Notes: generated by a model from the letters alone, not told the origin. 64,000 nt of DNA from Lachnospiraceae bacterium (GCA_019421365.1 JAHZFJ010000005.1:46401-110400); one strand, 5' to 3'; shown: positions 1 through 9,080, numbered from the stretch's first letter. Translations and numbers: made by a program.

Positions 1-105
1 AGTAAAAGTAAAAGTAAAAGTAAAAGTAAAAGTAAAAGTAAAAGTAAAAGTAAAAGTAAAAATAAAAGTAAAAATAGATGTAGTAAGCTCTTAGTTCTAT
101 ATTAA
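1..105 (+). repeat. AGTAAA hexamer tandem repeat, possibly the Ser-Lys tail of an upstream gene
   Basis: Ten perfect copies of AGTAAA fill 1-60, then one variant (AATAAA) and one more perfect copy to 72. Read from base 1 the tract is an open frame of alternating Ser and Lys codons that continues to a TAA stop at 103-105. It could therefore be the 3' end of a gene entering from the left, or a simple microsatellite. The window edge prevents a decision. Confidence 0.75.
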
Positions 106-430
106 AATATTTGAAATGTTTTTTTTGTTTAAATATGTAAAATATAAAATTATTAATTTTGTTCAGGTTGTCAATGTCAAAACTTTCAATAATTAGGAAA
201 TAAACTTATTTTTATATAATGTATATTAATAAAACTGATATAGCATATTATACATTTCAATTTTGCAATTAGCAAGTTTTATGGTATCTTTATAAGAAAT
301 TTATATAATTTTAGCAACGGAGCTAATGTAGTTTATTAGGCATTAACTCCGTTTTTTGTATTATTATATTCGATTTATATAATACAAAAAAGCGACTAGG
401 TTAAGAGATATAAGAAAAGGGAGGAACATT
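106..430. other. AT-rich gap before the opp operon
   Basis: No coding frame is supported here. The only clear structure is the terminator-like hairpin at 316-357. A TATAAT at 304-309 has no good -35 box in front of it. The opp promoter could not be placed with confidence. Confidence 0.5.
316..357 (+). terminator. Intrinsic terminator or leader attenuator
   Basis: A 13-bp stem (316-328 with 341-353, one mismatch) is followed by a run of six T. It lies 74 bp upstream of the oligopeptide-binding gene and at least 210 bp past any upstream gene end, so it may be either a terminator for the left-hand neighbour or an attenuator in the opp leader. Confidence 0.6.
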
Positions 431-2164
431 ATGAGAAAATTAAGCAAAGTGGCAGCATTGATTTTAGCTGGTGTTATGGTTATTGGTGGCGTAACAGGAT
501 GTAGTAAGAACGCAGGAAATTCTTCTAGCACAGGGGTAGAGGAACCTTCATCTACAAGTGAAACAGGAAGTACTGGTTCTGATGTACAGGAATTGAATAT
601 GACAGCTGCATCCTTTGGAAACAATTATGATGTACAAGATATGGGATGGCGCTGGATGATGGCAGATTGCTATGAAGGCTTAGTACGAAATGTAGCAGGA
701 GAAAATGGTGAAGAATTCGTTTTAGCAGGCGCTGAGAAAATCGATATATCGGAAGATGGCTTGACTTATACGTTTAGCCTAAGAAAAGAAGCAAAATGGT
801 CTGATGGTAAAGCAGTAACAGCATATGATTATGAATACGGTTGGGAACGTTTACTTAATCCAGAAAACGGTTATGATTACGCTTCTTTCATCTTTAATAT
901 CGTAGGTGCAGAAGAATATTATAATGGAAAAGGAAGTCTTGAAGATGTAGCAATTAATGTAATTGATGATTATACATTTGAAGTAACATTAAAGCAAGCA
1001 GATCCTACTTTCCAATCTAAATTGGTAGCAACTCCATTATATCCAACTCGTCAGGATATCGCTGAAGCTGCAGGTGATCAATGGGGAAGTGATTGGAGAT
1101 TATGTGTATACAATGGTCCTTTTAGTATGACTGACTTAGTAGAAGACAATACCATGACTTGGACTAAGAATGAATATTACTGGGATGCTGATAATGTTAA
1201 GTTAGATAAAGTTAATTGGTTTCTAGTAGCAGAAGAAGCAACTGCAGCGACTATGTTCGATAATGGACAGTTAGATGTACTTACAGGATCAGGTGATTAC
1301 ATAACAAAATATAACGAGAAAGCCGAAAGTGGCCAGATTCAATCTGTAGTAACTGATTATCCTGGTACAGCAATGCTATGTTATGAATTCACAAATGGTG
1401 GTACTAGTGGATTGATGAATAATGTGAAGATAAGAAAAGCAATCTCATATTGCCTAAACAGAGATGAAATGATTTCCGCAGTATATGGTAGATACAAACC
1501 AGCATATGGTTTAGTTGCCCCTGCTATAAGCTTTAATGAAAGTTCATACCGTACTCAAGCAGAAGAACCAATTAAAGCAGAATTCGAACAATATGTTGGA
1601 AATACAGAAGCAATCAAAGCATTATTCCAAGAAGGTTTAGATGAACTGGGCATTACAACACCTATAAATGAAATCACGTTAAAACTCTTATCTTATGGAT
1701 CTACAATTGAGAATCAAACAGAGAGAGAATATATCCAACAAGTTATTGAAAATACAATAGGTTGTAAAGTAGAACAGAATACCGTTGGTGATTATACTTT
1801 ATTCAAAGCAGAAAGAGACGCATATAACTTTGATATCTTCATGTCTGCTTGGTATAGCGATTATAATGATCCTCTAGATTTCTTCGATATCTTCTATACT
1901 GGTAGATACACATCATATGGTAACTATAGTAACCCAGAATATGATGCGTTGATTGATAGCCTAAAGGGCGAAAATGATATGGCCAAACGTCTAGAAATTT
2001 ATAAAGAATTAGAAAATCTATTATTATATGAAGATGCTGCATGTGCACCAATTTACTATGCTGATAAGACATACTTCCTACAAAACTGGGTAAAGGACTT
2101 TAAGACTTCATCATTTGGAGCAAGTCAAGAATTATATCAGATATATATTGAAGGAAAGAACTAA
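431..2164 (+). CDS. oppA: Oligopeptide ABC transporter, substrate-binding lipoprotein
   Basis: Extracellular peptide-binding lipoprotein of the SBP_bac_5 (cluster C) family that hands peptides to the OppBC pore. The first 24 residues are a lipoprotein signal ending in a VTGC lipobox, followed by a Ser/Thr/Gly-rich linker to about residue 50 and a 520-residue binding fold with family phrases such as WSDGKAVTAYDYEYGWERL and YNGPF. At 577 aa the length is normal. AAGGGAGG lies 8 bp before the ATG. It is first in an A-B-C-D-F gene order, which is the usual opp layout. Peptide preference cannot be read from sequence; a nickel or other dipeptide specificity is less likely. Confidence 0.92.
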   Translation: MRKLSKVAALILAGVMVIGGVTGCSKNAGNSSSTGVEEPSSTSETGSTGSDVQELNMTAASFGNNYDVQDMGWRWMMADCYEGLVRNVAGENGEEFVLAGAEKIDISEDGLTYTFSLRKEAKWSDGKAVTAYDYEYGWERLLNPENGYDYASFIFNIVGAEEYYNGKGSLEDVAINVIDDYTFEVTLKQADPTFQSKLVATPLYPTRQDIAEAAGDQWGSDWRLCVYNGPFSMTDLVEDNTMTWTKNEYYWDADNVKLDKVNWFLVAEEATAATMFDNGQLDVLTGSGDYITKYNEKAESGQIQSVVTDYPGTAMLCYEFTNGGTSGLMNNVKIRKAISYCLNRDEMISAVYGRYKPAYGLVAPAISFNESSYRTQAEEPIKAEFEQYVGNTEAIKALFQEGLDELGITTPINEITLKLLSYGSTIENQTEREYIQQVIENTIGCKVEQNTVGDYTLFKAERDAYNFDIFMSAWYSDYNDPLDFFDIFYTGRYTSYGNYSNPEYDALIDSLKGENDMAKRLEIYKELENLLLYEDAACAPIYYADKTYFLQNWVKDFKTSSFGASQELYQIYIEGKN

Positions 2165-2211
2165 TATAACAGAATTATTATAATAAGAAATTAGATTATA
2201 GAATAATGAAC

Positions 2212-2244
2212 AGAAGAGGGGGAGGAAGTAGCTCCCCTTCTTCT
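2212..2244 (+). terminator. Stem-loop between oppA and oppB
   Basis: A GC-rich stem (agaagaggggga with ctccccttcttct) follows oppA but has no proper T tract. Such hairpins after binding-protein genes usually protect the upstream mRNA or partly terminate, giving more binding protein than permease. Confidence 0.6.
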
Positions 2245-2279
2245 TAGATAAAGAATGAAAATTAAGTTTGATTATACGT

Positions 2280-2338
2280 AAATTTGTACCTGCGCCAAAA
2301 GTTCGCAGGCTTTGAGAAAGGTATGGAGATTAATATGA
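2280..2338 (+). repeat. Leader repeat copy A (shared with 56000-56055)
   Basis: AAATTTGT, a variable hairpin-forming centre, TTCGCAG, a 12-13 bp spacer and GATTAATATGA. The same three blocks in the same order and spacing recur before the Gfo/Idh gene at 56000-56055. In this copy the last block supplies the oppB start codon. Confidence 0.6.
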
Positions 2339-3291
2339 AAAAATACTTGCTTCGGCGATTTTGTGAAATGGTATTAACACTTTTCTTAATTGCTACAGCA
2401 ACCTTCTTCTTGTTGGAAGCAGTTCCAGGGGATCCATTAACACAGCGAGCAGATAAGCTTTCACCAACGGTTAAAGAAAACCTCTATAAGAAGTATGGGT
2501 TAGATAAACCTTTGATGGAACGTTATGTGATTACTATGAAGGGACTCTGTGTAGGTGATTTTGGTGAATCGTTTGTCTACGCTGGCCAAACCGTTCAGGG
2601 ATTAATCCATGATCGATTGCCGGTATCTGCTAGACTTGGTATACAACAAATGGTCCTCGGTGTAGGAATAGGTTTACTGTTAGGAATCTTAGCTGCAATG
2701 AAGAGAGGTACGATGGCTGATTATGTGGTGGTATGCTTCTCAGTTTTACTTATATCCATACCACATCTGATATTTGGTCTTGTCCTTCAAAAGATATTCG
2801 CAGGAAATCTACAATGGTTTCCGACTATCGGCTGGCCTTCGGGGAAAGATCTGTGGTTTGGGGGCTGGAAGTATACGGTATTACCAACGTTAACAGGCTG
2901 TTTTACCTATATTGCTACTTATGCCAGATTATTAAAAACATCAATGCTAGATGTTGTCAATCAAGATTATGTACTGACTGCTGAAGCAAAAGGATTAAGT
3001 AAAGGGAAGATTGTACGTAAACATATTCTACGTAATTCCTTTATTCCTGTTATGACACAGCTACCGATGTCTATCGCTATGTGTATTACAGGTTCTTTCT
3101 TTATAGAGAGTATCTTCTCAATACCAGGTATTGGTCAATATTATGTAACAGCAGTAAACAACCAGGATCTATCGATTGTACTAGGAGAGACAGTTATACT
3201 TGCAGCATTGTATATTGTAGTTTTATTCATTACAGATATATTGTATGTTGCGGTGGATCCAAGAATAAGTATGCCAGGTAGTAATAAGTAG
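2335..3291 (+). CDS. oppB: Oligopeptide ABC transporter permease OppB
   Basis: Inner-membrane channel subunit of the peptide importer (BPD_transp_1 fold). The 318-aa protein starts with a hydrophobic helix and carries the DppB/OppB phrases AVPGDPL, GLDKPL and the EAA loop near TAEAKGLSKGKIV, which contacts the ATPases. The start is set at the ATG at 2335 because GGAG lies 6 bp upstream; the frame also opens earlier at a TTG (2284) with no ribosome site. It follows oppA after a 170-bp gap that holds a stem-loop and a repeat, and is 12 bp from oppC. Confidence 0.93.
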   Translation: MKKYLLRRFCEMVLTLFLIATATFFLLEAVPGDPLTQRADKLSPTVKENLYKKYGLDKPLMERYVITMKGLCVGDFGESFVYAGQTVQGLIHDRLPVSARLGIQQMVLGVGIGLLLGILAAMKRGTMADYVVVCFSVLLISIPHLIFGLVLQKIFAGNLQWFPTIGWPSGKDLWFGGWKYTVLPTLTGCFTYIATYARLLKTSMLDVVNQDYVLTAEAKGLSKGKIVRKHILRNSFIPVMTQLPMSIAMCITGSFFIESIFSIPGIGQYYVTAVNNQDLSIVLGETVILAALYIVVLFITDILYVAVDPRISMPGSNK

Positions 3292-3303
3292 AAGGAGGTA
3301 GCT

Positions 3304-4221
3304 ATGGCTGATTTAACACCGGATAAATTTGAGATAATTGGATATAGCAGTGAAGATGCTAACCGAATTGAAAGACCTACCATCTCTTATTGGCAAGATG
3401 CCTGGAGACGTTTAAAGAAGAATCCTGTTGCTATGGTTTCTTTGGTAGTTATTGGACTATTAATTATTATGGTTATCATTGGTCCATATATTCGAGGTTA
3501 TGATTATGTAGGAATGAACATCGTGGATAAAAACCAAGGTAGTAGTAGTAAATATTGGTTTGGAACAGATAGTCTTGGAAGAGATCTATTCTCTAGAATC
3601 TGGGTTGGTGCGAGAGCATCAATTATAATAGCTTTAATTGCAACTGTCTTGAAATTGGTAGTTGGTACTATATATGGTGCTTGTATGGCACATTTTGGCG
3701 GGTGGGTAGATGACGTACTCATGCGAATTATTGAAGTAATTAACTCTGTACCTAATTTACTAGTAACTATTCTAATTATGATGGTATTAGGTAATAACTT
3801 GTTTGCGCTTTTAGTTGCACTAAGCATCACAGCATGGTGTAGTACTGCAAGACAGGTTCGTGGAATGATTATGCAGCTGAGAGAATCAGAATATGTATAT
3901 GCTGCAGAAGTATTAGGTGCTAGCCCAATACATGTCATAATAAAGCATTACATTCCTAATATGCTAGGTATATTAATTCTAGAGGCGTCTACAGCAATTC
4001 CATCATTTATATTCACAGAGGCGGGTCTTAGTTTCCTTGGTATTGGGTTAAAAGCACCAGCTATTAGTTTAGGTGTTTTAATTTCACTAGGTCAGCAGTC
4101 TATGGATTTCTATCCTAGTCAATTATTTTATCCATGTTTGATACTTTGTATTATCGTTATGGCTTTCAACTTATTAGGAGATGGTTTGCGAGATGCATTG
4201 GATCCAAGACTTCGTCATTAA
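3304..4221 (+). CDS. oppC: Oligopeptide ABC transporter permease OppC
   Basis: Second channel subunit. The 305-aa protein has the OppC N-terminal cytoplasmic segment (residues 1-40), a first membrane helix, the conserved FGTDSLGRDLFSRIWVGAR block and an EAA loop at YAAEVLGASPIHVI. It ends with DPRLRH as most DppC/OppC proteins do. GAAGGAGG lies just upstream of the ATG. It pairs with OppB to make the pore. Confidence 0.93.
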   Translation: MADLTPDKFEIIGYSSEDANRIERPTISYWQDAWRRLKKNPVAMVSLVVIGLLIIMVIIGPYIRGYDYVGMNIVDKNQGSSSKYWFGTDSLGRDLFSRIWVGARASIIIALIATVLKLVVGTIYGACMAHFGGWVDDVLMRIIEVINSVPNLLVTILIMMVLGNNLFALLVALSITAWCSTARQVRGMIMQLRESEYVYAAEVLGASPIHVIIKHYIPNMLGILILEASTAIPSFIFTEAGLSFLGIGLKAPAISLGVLISLGQQSMDFYPSQLFYPCLILCIIVMAFNLLGDGLRDALDPRLRH

Positions 4222-4247
4222 GAAAGAGTAAAGGGTGATATCAAGTT

Positions 4248-5276
4248 ATGAACGAACAGAATACTATCTTGTCTGTGAAGAATTTAAAAGTCTCTTACCA
4301 TACGTATGCAGGTGAAGTGAAGTCTGTCCGCGGTGTATCCTTTGATTTAAAAAGAGGAGAGGCACTAGCTATTGTCGGAGAATCTGGTTGTGGAAAATCC
4401 GTGACTGCAAAAAGCATTATGGGTCTAATCAAAGGACCTCAAGGTGAGATAAAAGAAGGCAGTGAAATTCTTTACAACGATGTTAATATATTAAATTATA
4501 ATAAGAAAGAGTGGCAGTCTTATAAGGGCGGCGAATGTGCTATGATTTTCCAAGATGCACTGGCATCATTAAATCCTACGATGCGTGTAGGAAAACAGAT
4601 TATGGAAAATCTGATGGCGCATAAAAATATGAGCAAAAAAGAAGCAGAAGCAGAAGCTGTTAATATGCTTCGTCTAGTTGGAATTCCTGAACCAGAAAGA
4701 AGAGTGAAACAGTATCCTCATGAATTCTCTGGTGGTATGAGACAACGTGTTATGATAGCAATCGCTTTTGCTTGTGATCCCAAGTTGTTAATATGTGATG
4801 AACCTACAACTGCGCTAGATGTGACTATACAAGGCCAGATTCTAGATATCATTAAAGAGTTACAAAAGAAAAACAATACATCAGTTGTTATGATTACGCA
4901 TGACCTTGGTGTAGTAGCTAATATTGCACAGAATATTGCAGTTATGTATTCTGGTATGATTGTAGAGAGTGGAAAATGTGAAGACATCTTTTATCGTCCG
5001 AGACATCCATATACATGGGCGTTAATTCAATCAGTTCCTCGCCTTGATTTAGAGAATAAACAAGTTCTCGCTACCATTCCAGGAGCACCACCGGATTTAT
5101 TAAATCCTCCAGTAGGATGTCCATTCAGCACCAGATGTCAGTATTGTATGCAGATATGTAAAGAAGAGGTACCAGAGAAAACTGAATTTGGAGATGGACA
5201 TTATGCGGCTTGTTGGTTGCATCATCCTATGGCACCTAAGGTTGAGATGCCAGAACTTAAAGGAGGTCAAGCATGA
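4248..5276 (+). CDS. oppD: Oligopeptide ABC transporter ATP-binding protein OppD
   Basis: Cytoplasmic ATPase that drives peptide import. Walker A is GESGCGKS (about residues 45-52), the signature is FSGGMRQR, Walker B is LLICDEPTTALD, and the H-loop is in MITHDLG. The C-terminal oligo_HPY region with its Cys cluster (CPFSTRCQYCMQIC) is present, as in family members that can hold an iron-sulfur cluster. At 342 aa it is full length. Its stop overlaps the oppF start (ATGA), indicating translational coupling. Confidence 0.94.
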   Translation: MNEQNTILSVKNLKVSYHTYAGEVKSVRGVSFDLKRGEALAIVGESGCGKSVTAKSIMGLIKGPQGEIKEGSEILYNDVNILNYNKKEWQSYKGGECAMIFQDALASLNPTMRVGKQIMENLMAHKNMSKKEAEAEAVNMLRLVGIPEPERRVKQYPHEFSGGMRQRVMIAIAFACDPKLLICDEPTTALDVTIQGQILDIIKELQKKNNTSVVMITHDLGVVANIAQNIAVMYSGMIVESGKCEDIFYRPRHPYTWALIQSVPRLDLENKQVLATIPGAPPDLLNPPVGCPFSTRCQYCMQICKEEVPEKTEFGDGHYAACWLHHPMAPKVEMPELKGGQA

Positions 5277-6259
5277 GTGAACAAAAGGAAGTGATTCTAT
5301 CTGTAGAACATTTAAAAAAACATTTTCAAGTGGGAAGAGATGGAATATTAAAGGCAGTAGATGATGTAAGCTTTCAGATATATAAAGGTGAAACCTTAGG
5401 TATGGTTGGAGAGTCTGGTTGTGGTAAGACAACTTGCGGACGTACTAGTATTGGTCTATATGATAAAACAGATGGACAAGTATTATACAAAGGCATTGAT
5501 GTACACAACTTGAGCAAGAAAGATAGAAAGAAATTCAAAAAAGAAGTTCAAATGGTGTTTCAAGATCCATATGGCAGCCTTAATCCACGTATGACAGTAT
5601 CAGATATTATTGGTGAAGGAATTGACATCCACCACTTAGCTAAAAACAAAGCAGAACGACAAGAAATGATTTTTAAATACCTAGATATGGTTGGTCTCAA
5701 TAGAGAGCATGCTAATCGTTTTATTCATGAATTCTCAGGGGGACAAAGACAAAGAGTTGGTATTGCAAGAGCATTAGCTGTCCAACCAGAGTTTATTGTT
5801 CTAGATGAACCAATATCAGCATTAGATGTTTCTATTCAGGCACAGATTGTAAACCTATTGATTGATTTACAGAAGAAGATGGGTTTGACTTATCTTTTCG
5901 TTGCTCATGACTTGTCAATGATTAAACATATATCTGATCGTGTGGCAGTATTATATCTTGGTACATTAGTAGAGTTAACTACATCTAAGGAGTTATACGA
6001 GAATCCTCTACATCCATATACACAAGCATTATTATCGGCTATTCCAATTCCAGACCCAGAGGTGGAGAAGGAAAGAGAAGCTACAAAGATTCGTCTTGAA
6101 GGCGATGTACCAAGCCCAATGAACACGAAGCCAGGTTGCAAGTTTTATAGCAGATGTAGACAGGCTATGCCTATATGTGAAAAAGAGATGCCTAAGTTAA
6201 TCAATGTAGGTAATGAACATTTTGTTGCCTGTCATTGTTGTTCAGCTGATAAAGAATAG
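5273..6259 (+). CDS. oppF: Oligopeptide ABC transporter ATP-binding protein OppF
   Basis: Partner ATPase of OppD. Walker A GESGCGKT, signature FSGGQRQR, Walker B FIVLDEPISALD and H-loop FVAHDLS are all intact. The C-terminal oligo_HPY tail has the matching Cys motif CKFYSRCRQAMPICEKEMP. AAAGGAGG lies upstream and the gene overlaps oppD by 4 bp. At 328 aa it is full length, and it closes the transporter set. Confidence 0.94.
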   Translation: MSEQKEVILSVEHLKKHFQVGRDGILKAVDDVSFQIYKGETLGMVGESGCGKTTCGRTSIGLYDKTDGQVLYKGIDVHNLSKKDRKKFKKEVQMVFQDPYGSLNPRMTVSDIIGEGIDIHHLAKNKAERQEMIFKYLDMVGLNREHANRFIHEFSGGQRQRVGIARALAVQPEFIVLDEPISALDVSIQAQIVNLLIDLQKKMGLTYLFVAHDLSMIKHISDRVAVLYLGTLVELTTSKELYENPLHPYTQALLSAIPIPDPEVEKEREATKIRLEGDVPSPMNTKPGCKFYSRCRQAMPICEKEMPKLINVGNEHFVACHCCSADKE

Positions 6260-6273
6260 TGGTGATTTGAGTA

Positions 6274-6633
6274 ATGAAGAATGTGAAATTAGTAATAATG
6301 GATGTTGTAAAAATATTTATAATTGGCTTAATAACTGCAATAGTAATAACAGGTTTATTTTTTTTATTTGGTATTATTGTAGGAGAACACAACATCTTAA
6401 GTGGAATTGAAGTTGCTAAGAACGGCACGTTGATTGTTAGTTCCATCGGATTTTTTTTACTAGCAGGTATGATTATAACAAAAGGAAAACAGAGTGCTAA
6501 GATTCAACTACAGGATAGTTGGAAGAAACATTTCCATATAATCGGTTATAAAACTTCTGTAGGAGTAATTAGTATTGCTTTTATCCTTATGGCAACCATT
6601 ATGGATTATGTTCAAATGATTAGCATTAAGTAA
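6274..6633 (+). CDS. Small membrane protein, unknown function
   Basis: A 119-aa protein with three hydrophobic segments (about residues 10-34, 49-68 and 92-112) separated by a short loop and a basic stretch (KGKQSAKIQLQDSWKKH). No family was recognised. A weak GGTGAT ribosome site precedes the ATG. It lies 14 bp after oppF and 9 bp before the desulfidase-like gene, so it is probably co-transcribed with both. Confidence 0.7.
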   Translation: MKNVKLVIMDVVKIFIIGLITAIVITGLFFLFGIIVGEHNILSGIEVAKNGTLIVSSIGFFLLAGMIITKGKQSAKIQLQDSWKKHFHIIGYKTSVGVISIAFILMATIMDYVQMISIK

Positions 6634-6642
6634 AGGATTAGA

Positions 6643-7929
6643 ATGAATATGGGATTAACTAGAGAAAAATGCGAGGCATATATACAGATATTGAGAGAAG
6701 AGTTAGTACCGGCTTTTGGCTGCACGGAACCAATTGCGATTGCATATTGTGCCGCGAAGGCAAAAGAGATATTAGGAAGTGAACCCACAGATGTAGTAGT
6801 GGAAGCAAGCAGTAATATAATTAAGAATGTTAAAAGTGTTATTGTACCGAATACAGGTCAGCTGAAGGGAATATCTGCAGCTGCAGCGGCTGGCATCGTA
6901 GTGGGAGATGCGGCAAAAGAACTTGAGGTTATTTCTTATGTAGCAGAGGAAGAAAAAGAAAGAATCAAAGGCTATCTTGACCATACGAGATTTACGGTAA
7001 AGGCTATGGAAGATGGGGAAAAACTAGACATCCGTATAACCGTTTCTGATGGGAAAGATTCCGCTGTTGTTAGAATATCTAAGCATCATACCAATATTGT
7101 CAGAACGGAAAAGAACGGAGAAGTTCTTTGGCAATCAGAGGGTGATAGCACCGAAATAGGTATCAAAACTGATAGAACTTTACTTAGTATCGAGGATATC
7201 GTGTTGTTTGCTGAGGAAGTAAATCTAGAGGAAATAGATGACATATTGAGACGTCAGGTGAAGTATAATTACCGAATTGCGGAAGAAGGAATTGCTAATC
7301 ACTGGGGTGCTAATATGGGAAGTGTATTACTAAAGACTCACTCAGATGATATTCGTACAAGAGCTAAGGCAATGGCAGCAGCTGGTTCAGATGCTAGAAT
7401 GAGTGGCTGTGAATTACCTGTAGTGATTAATTCAGGAAGTGGGAATCAGGGAATTACAGTTTCTGTTCCTATTATTGAATATGCGAAAGAAATGAATTCT
7501 ACAGAAGAAGAATTACACAGAGCGTTAATCGTATCAAACTTAATCGCAATCCACATTAAGACTGGAATTGGTCCGCTATCTGCATTTTGCGGAGCAGTAA
7601 GTGCTGGTTGTGCTGCAGGTTGTGGAATTGCCTATCTAATGGGAGAGAGAACGAAGGTTATCTCCCATACATTAGTAAACTCTTTGGCAATTGTTTCAGG
7701 CATAATCTGTGATGGAGCGAAGCCATCTTGCGCTGGTAAGATAGCGGTATCCGTGGATGCTGGAATTTTGGGATATACGATGTATAAGGAAGGTCAACAA
7801 TTCTATGCAGAAGACGGTATTGTTTCAAAGGGTGTTGAAAATACCATTCAAAACATATACCGTCTTGGTGCAAAAGGTATGAAAGAGACAGATGAGGAAA
7901 TTATCCGCATCATGACTCATTGTGATTAA
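6643..7929 (+). CDS. cyuA: L-cysteine desulfidase-like protein (CyuA/YhaM, UPF0597 family)
   Basis: Member of the serine-dehydratase-alpha-like UPF0597 family, for which members such as E. coli YhaM/CyuA and the methanogen enzyme are [4Fe-4S] L-cysteine desulfidases giving pyruvate, sulfide and ammonia. The N-terminal PAFGCTEPIAIAYCAAKAK block is diagnostic, and later Cys residues in SGCELPVV, AFCGAV and CDGAKPSCAGKIA fit the cluster ligands. At 428 aa it is full length. AAGGA lies 5 bp from the ATG; an ATG two codons on is possible. Its place behind a peptide importer suggests amino acid catabolism. Serine ammonia-lyase activity is an alternative. Confidence 0.82.
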   Translation: MNMGLTREKCEAYIQILREELVPAFGCTEPIAIAYCAAKAKEILGSEPTDVVVEASSNIIKNVKSVIVPNTGQLKGISAAAAAGIVVGDAAKELEVISYVAEEEKERIKGYLDHTRFTVKAMEDGEKLDIRITVSDGKDSAVVRISKHHTNIVRTEKNGEVLWQSEGDSTEIGIKTDRTLLSIEDIVLFAEEVNLEEIDDILRRQVKYNYRIAEEGIANHWGANMGSVLLKTHSDDIRTRAKAMAAAGSDARMSGCELPVVINSGSGNQGITVSVPIIEYAKEMNSTEEELHRALIVSNLIAIHIKTGIGPLSAFCGAVSAGCAAGCGIAYLMGERTKVISHTLVNSLAIVSGIICDGAKPSCAGKIAVSVDAGILGYTMYKEGQQFYAEDGIVSKGVENTIQNIYRLGAKGMKETDEEIIRIMTHCD

Positions 7930-7957
7930 TCAAACATCGTACTTAATGATTTCGAGG

Positions 7958-8093
7958 AGTAGATATCTGCTATATTCAACGAAAAACCCGCTCTCGCTTA
8001 GCTTCACACGTAGCAGTACTAAGATTTCGCCTTGCGAAATCAAGTACTGACGTGTTCAGATAGTTTTTCTTATTAATATAGCAGTTATCTACT
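7958..8093. repeat. Long imperfect palindrome (hairpin element 1)
   Basis: The outer arms AGTAGATATCTGCTATATT and its near-complement at 8075-8093 enclose AAAAAC/GTTTTT arms, then an ACACGT...ACGTGT pair, then a perfect GATTTCGC/GCGAAATC tip. The whole 136-bp piece can fold as one rod. It contains CGCTCTCGCTT, also present in the larger palindrome at 42677-42934. It lies between the convergent genes at 6643 and 8159. Confidence 0.75.
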
Positions 8094-8101
8094 CTGAATG
8101 A

Positions 8102-8126
8102 AGTTTTATGTGCGAAGTTTGAGTTA
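8102..8126 (+). repeat. Short interspersed repeat copy C
   Basis: The stretch around gttttatgtgcgaag (8103-8117) is nearly identical over about 25 bp to 60699-60723, downstream of the GH98 gene. Both copies lie just past the end of a plus-strand gene. Confidence 0.5.
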
Positions 8127-8158
8127 ATTATAATTGGTGGATTATTATAGGAAAATCG

Positions 8159-9004
8159 TTATGATTCAAAACCTATTAATAGTCCACCTTTTTCTGCGTA
8201 GTAGCTACATAATCCGCTTGTTTTCATGATTTCAATATCACAATCAGGGAATTTATCTCTAATTTTAGACACTACATAGTTTGATACTTCGCTTGCAAAG
8301 CAATGGGCAATAACAACTCTACCACCTTGATAATTTTTCTCTAACATCTCTTTAATTGCTTTATCATAAACAGCCATTTTACCACGGCACTTATGTAGCA
8401 GATCAATAGTTCCTTCTTCACTAGCAATACCTAGGATTTTAATACCAAGTATTCCGGCCATACTAGCTTTTAAACGACTGATTCGACCATTCTTAACCAG
8501 ATTATCAAGTGATTCAAGAATAAAGAGTAGATTCGTATGCTTACAGTACTCATCAATATTCTTACAGATATCTTCAAAAGCCATATTATCCATCATATAT
8601 TCAGTCAATTTACGAACGATAAGTGACATCTCAGGGCCAGTTGATTTTGAATCAATAACATAGATGTTTCGATCTGGATATTGATCTTTAAAAAGCTCCA
8701 TACCGATAACAGCGCTAGAATAGCTAGCAGATAGTGTCCCTGTGATTGTTATAGCAAAGACATTCTCTGATTTCTCATATGCTTTCAACCATTCATCGGG
8801 ACTTGGTGCAGCACTTCCCGTCTTTCCCTTATAGGAGTACATCTCCTCCATAAATTCCTCGATATCAAGATCAAAGGAATCGATAAATTCTTTTTCACCA
8901 ATATCGAGCTTTAATGGTGATCTTGTAAAATCTATTTTATCAGCGACATCCTCTCTTAAGTGAATTAAGTCACATCCTGAGTCAACAACAATACCATATT
9001 TCAT
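8159..9004 (-). CDS. DegV family fatty-acid-binding protein
   Basis: Cytoplasmic DegV/FakB-type lipid-binding protein. FakB members present a fatty acid to the kinase FakA for phosphorylation. The 281-aa length and start MKYGIVVDSGCDL fit, as do the ITITGTLSASYSSA segment and the later phrases LDNLVKNGRISR and VVIAHC. GGAGGTAAGT lies just before the ATG on the minus strand. It is divergent from the TetR gene at 9179 with a dyad-rich gap between them, so that regulator may control it. The bound lipid and partner are unknown. Confidence 0.9.
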   Translation of the reverse strand: MKYGIVVDSGCDLIHLREDVADKIDFTRSPLKLDIGEKEFIDSFDLDIEEFMEEMYSYKGKTGSAAPSPDEWLKAYEKSENVFAITITGTLSASYSSAVIGMELFKDQYPDRNIYVIDSKSTGPEMSLIVRKLTEYMMDNMAFEDICKNIDEYCKHTNLLFILESLDNLVKNGRISRLKASMAGILGIKILGIASEEGTIDLLHKCRGKMAVYDKAIKEMLEKNYQGGRVVIAHCFASEVSNYVVSKIRDKFPDCDIEIMKTSGLCSYYAEKGGLLIGFES

Positions 9005-9025
9005 ACTTACCTCCAGACTAATCTA

Positions 9026-9044
9026 GTAAATATAGATTATTTAC
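9026..9044. promoter_or_regulatory. Candidate operator dyad upstream of degV
   Basis: GTAAATA-N5-TATTTAC is a perfect 7-bp inverted repeat 22 bp before the minus-strand DegV start. A second pair, TACAATG (9052-9058) and CATTGTA (9079-9085), lies nearer the TetR promoter. Either is a plausible TetR-type operator by position only. Confidence 0.35.
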
Positions 9045-9080
9045 AAATACTTACAATGTGGTTTTGGATACTACATCTCA

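Noticed and set aside
3504..3938. 144-aa minus-strand frame within oppC
   Set aside because: It lies wholly opposite a well-supported permease gene and has no translation signals.
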